DNA from: an uncultured bacterium
GTDB lineage: Bacteria; Verrucomicrobiota; Lentisphaeria; Victivallales; Victivallaceae
NCBI GenBank assembly: GCA_900551245.1
Contig: URVC01000103.1
Span: 1 to 5,152 of the forward strand
Direction: 5' to 3'
DNA: 5,152 nucleotides
Below, in pieces: positions 4,384 to 5,152 of this stretch. Below the pieces are notes generated by a model. It ran no database searches. It was not told the origin of the DNA and saw only the letters and a list, made by a program, of their open reading frames with translations. Each line of letters begins with the position of its first letter. Position 1 is the stretch's first letter. Both the position numbers and the translations under genes were made by a program.

Positions 4384-5152
4384 ATGCGTTTTCGTCAAAT
4401 TCACCTCGACTTTCACACCTCTCCCTTCATCGAAGGAATCGGAGAAGCGTTCGACCGCCGGGAGTGGCAGGAGCGGCTCCGCGACGCCGCGGTCGATTCG
4501 ATCACCTGTTTTTCCAGCTGCCATCACGGCTGGAGCTACCACCCGACCGAAGTGGGGCGGATGCACCCGCACCTCAAGTTCAACCTGCTGCGCGAACAGA
4601 TCGACGCCTGCCATGAGATCGGCATCAACGTGCCGGTCTACCTCACCGCCGGCGTCAACGAAATGAAGGGGCTCGAACACCCCGAATGGCGCGAAATCGA
4701 TTTTGAAGGGCGCTGGAGCGGCTGGAACCGTTCCCCGCTCGAACCGGGCTTCCCGAAGCTCTGTTTCAACACCCCCTACCTCGACTACCTCTGCCGCCAG
4801 ATCGAGGAGACCGTGACGCTCTTCCCCGACGCGGACGGGATCTTTCTCGACATCATCTCGCAGGGGCCCTGCTGCTGCAAATACTGCATGGCCGGAATGA
4901 AGGCGGATGGGTTCGACCCGACGAAGCCGGAGGACCGCCTCGCCTATGCGCGGAAGGTGCTGCTCAAATACTACCAGCGGAGCACCGCCGCCGCCCGGAG
5001 CCGCAATCCGAAGATGCCGGTCTTCCACAACTCCGGCCACGTGACGATGGGCGACACCGAGATCCTCAAGTACTTCAGCCACCTTGAACTGGAATCGCTG
5101 CCGACCGGCGGCTGGGGCTACGACCACTACCCGATGTCGGCCGCCTACTGCC
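4384..5152 (+). CDS. Putative glycoside hydrolase, GHL6-like (3' end outside window)
   Basis: The first 256 codons of an open frame that continues past the window edge. The N-terminus MRFRQIHLDFHTS (1-13) and the segments SITCFSSCHHGWSYHPT (39-55), GINVPVYLTAGVNE (80-93), DGIFLDI (151-157), PVFHNSGH (212-219) and HLELESLPTGGWGYDHYP (233-250) match what I recall of the hypothetical glycoside hydrolase 6 (GHL6) family. These are TIM-barrel proteins often annotated as alpha-amylase-like, alpha-L-fucosidase-like or carrying a beta-galactosidase trimerisation domain. Asp156 at the end of a beta strand is a candidate catalytic acid, with Glu235 and Glu237 as others; none is proven. A Cys cluster, CCCKYC (163-168), may bind metal. 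No signal peptide is visible, so the protein is probably cytoplasmic and would act on imported oligosaccharides. It sits downstream of fucI, so release of L-fucose is a reasonable guess from context. Relatives usually reach roughly 600-700 aa, so well over half the gene may be missing. Confidence 0.82.
   Translation, partial: MRFRQIHLDFHTSPFIEGIGEAFDRREWQERLRDAAVDSITCFSSCHHGWSYHPTEVGRMHPHLKFNLLREQIDACHEIGINVPVYLTAGVNEMKGLEHPEWREIDFEGRWSGWNRSPLEPGFPKLCFNTPYLDYLCRQIEETVTLFPDADGIFLDIISQGPCCCKYCMAGMKADGFDPTKPEDRLAYARKVLLKYYQRSTAAARSRNPKMPVFHNSGHVTMGDTEILKYFSHLELESLPTGGWGYDHYPMSAAYC

Noticed and set aside
4092..4666. Two plus-strand frames spanning the fucI end and the hydrolase start
   Set aside because: Out-of-frame translations of two well-supported genes that also run through the terminator; Ser/Arg/Pro-rich with no motif.
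4372..5127. 251-codon open frame antisense to the glycoside hydrolase
   Set aside because: Same effect: low-complexity Val/Ala/Glu/Arg-rich translation opposite a frame with clear family motifs.

Overview
The window has two parts of different character. The left part (about 1-2400) is AT-rich to moderate in base composition. It carries a leftward (minus-strand) toxin-antitoxin module of the HipBA type, followed by a small AT-rich gene of unknown function. The right part (about 2480 to the end) is GC-rich with strong C/G third-position preference. It carries two rightward genes: a complete L-fucose isomerase (fucI) and the first 256 codons of a putative glycoside hydrolase of the GHL6 type, which is cut by the window edge.

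Layout. 1-31: nothing recognisable. 32-388 (-): 118-codon hypothetical protein. 389-473: AT-rich spacer with that gene's ribosome binding site. 474-1727 (-): HipA-family kinase. 1724-2044 (-): HipB-like antitoxin, overlapping hipA by 4 bp. 2045-2560: about 515 bp with no convincing protein gene but dense signals. These are the hipB promoter and leader, four phased GTGCC boxes, a TTGACA promoter with a 12-bp palindrome in its spacer, a strong hairpin terminator with flanking A and T runs, and the fucI promoter. 2561-4318 (+): fucI. 4339-4372: intrinsic terminator. 4384-5152 (+): partial glycoside hydrolase.

How the genes work together. HipB and HipA form an autoregulated antitoxin/kinase pair in which the antitoxin gene comes first and the two are translationally coupled. 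The right side looks like a sugar-scavenging locus: the putative hydrolase would release a sugar (fucose is the guess suggested by the neighbour) and FucI would isomerise L-fucose to L-fuculose. The hipBA side has no functional link to this and looks like an accessory insertion beside a metabolic locus.

Organism. A bacterium of the Lentisphaerota/Victivallales or a related PVC-type gut lineage would fit: GC-rich coding, an E. coli-like FucI, and GHL6-type hydrolases, which I recall as common there. This is a low-to-moderate confidence inference and no marker gene is present.

I did not find a clearly new system. The most unusual part is the intergenic block 2222-2404. There, phased boxes, a promoter with an internal operator-like palindrome, and a terminator whose left arm is complementary to the boxes suggest a regulated short RNA or an attenuated leader.
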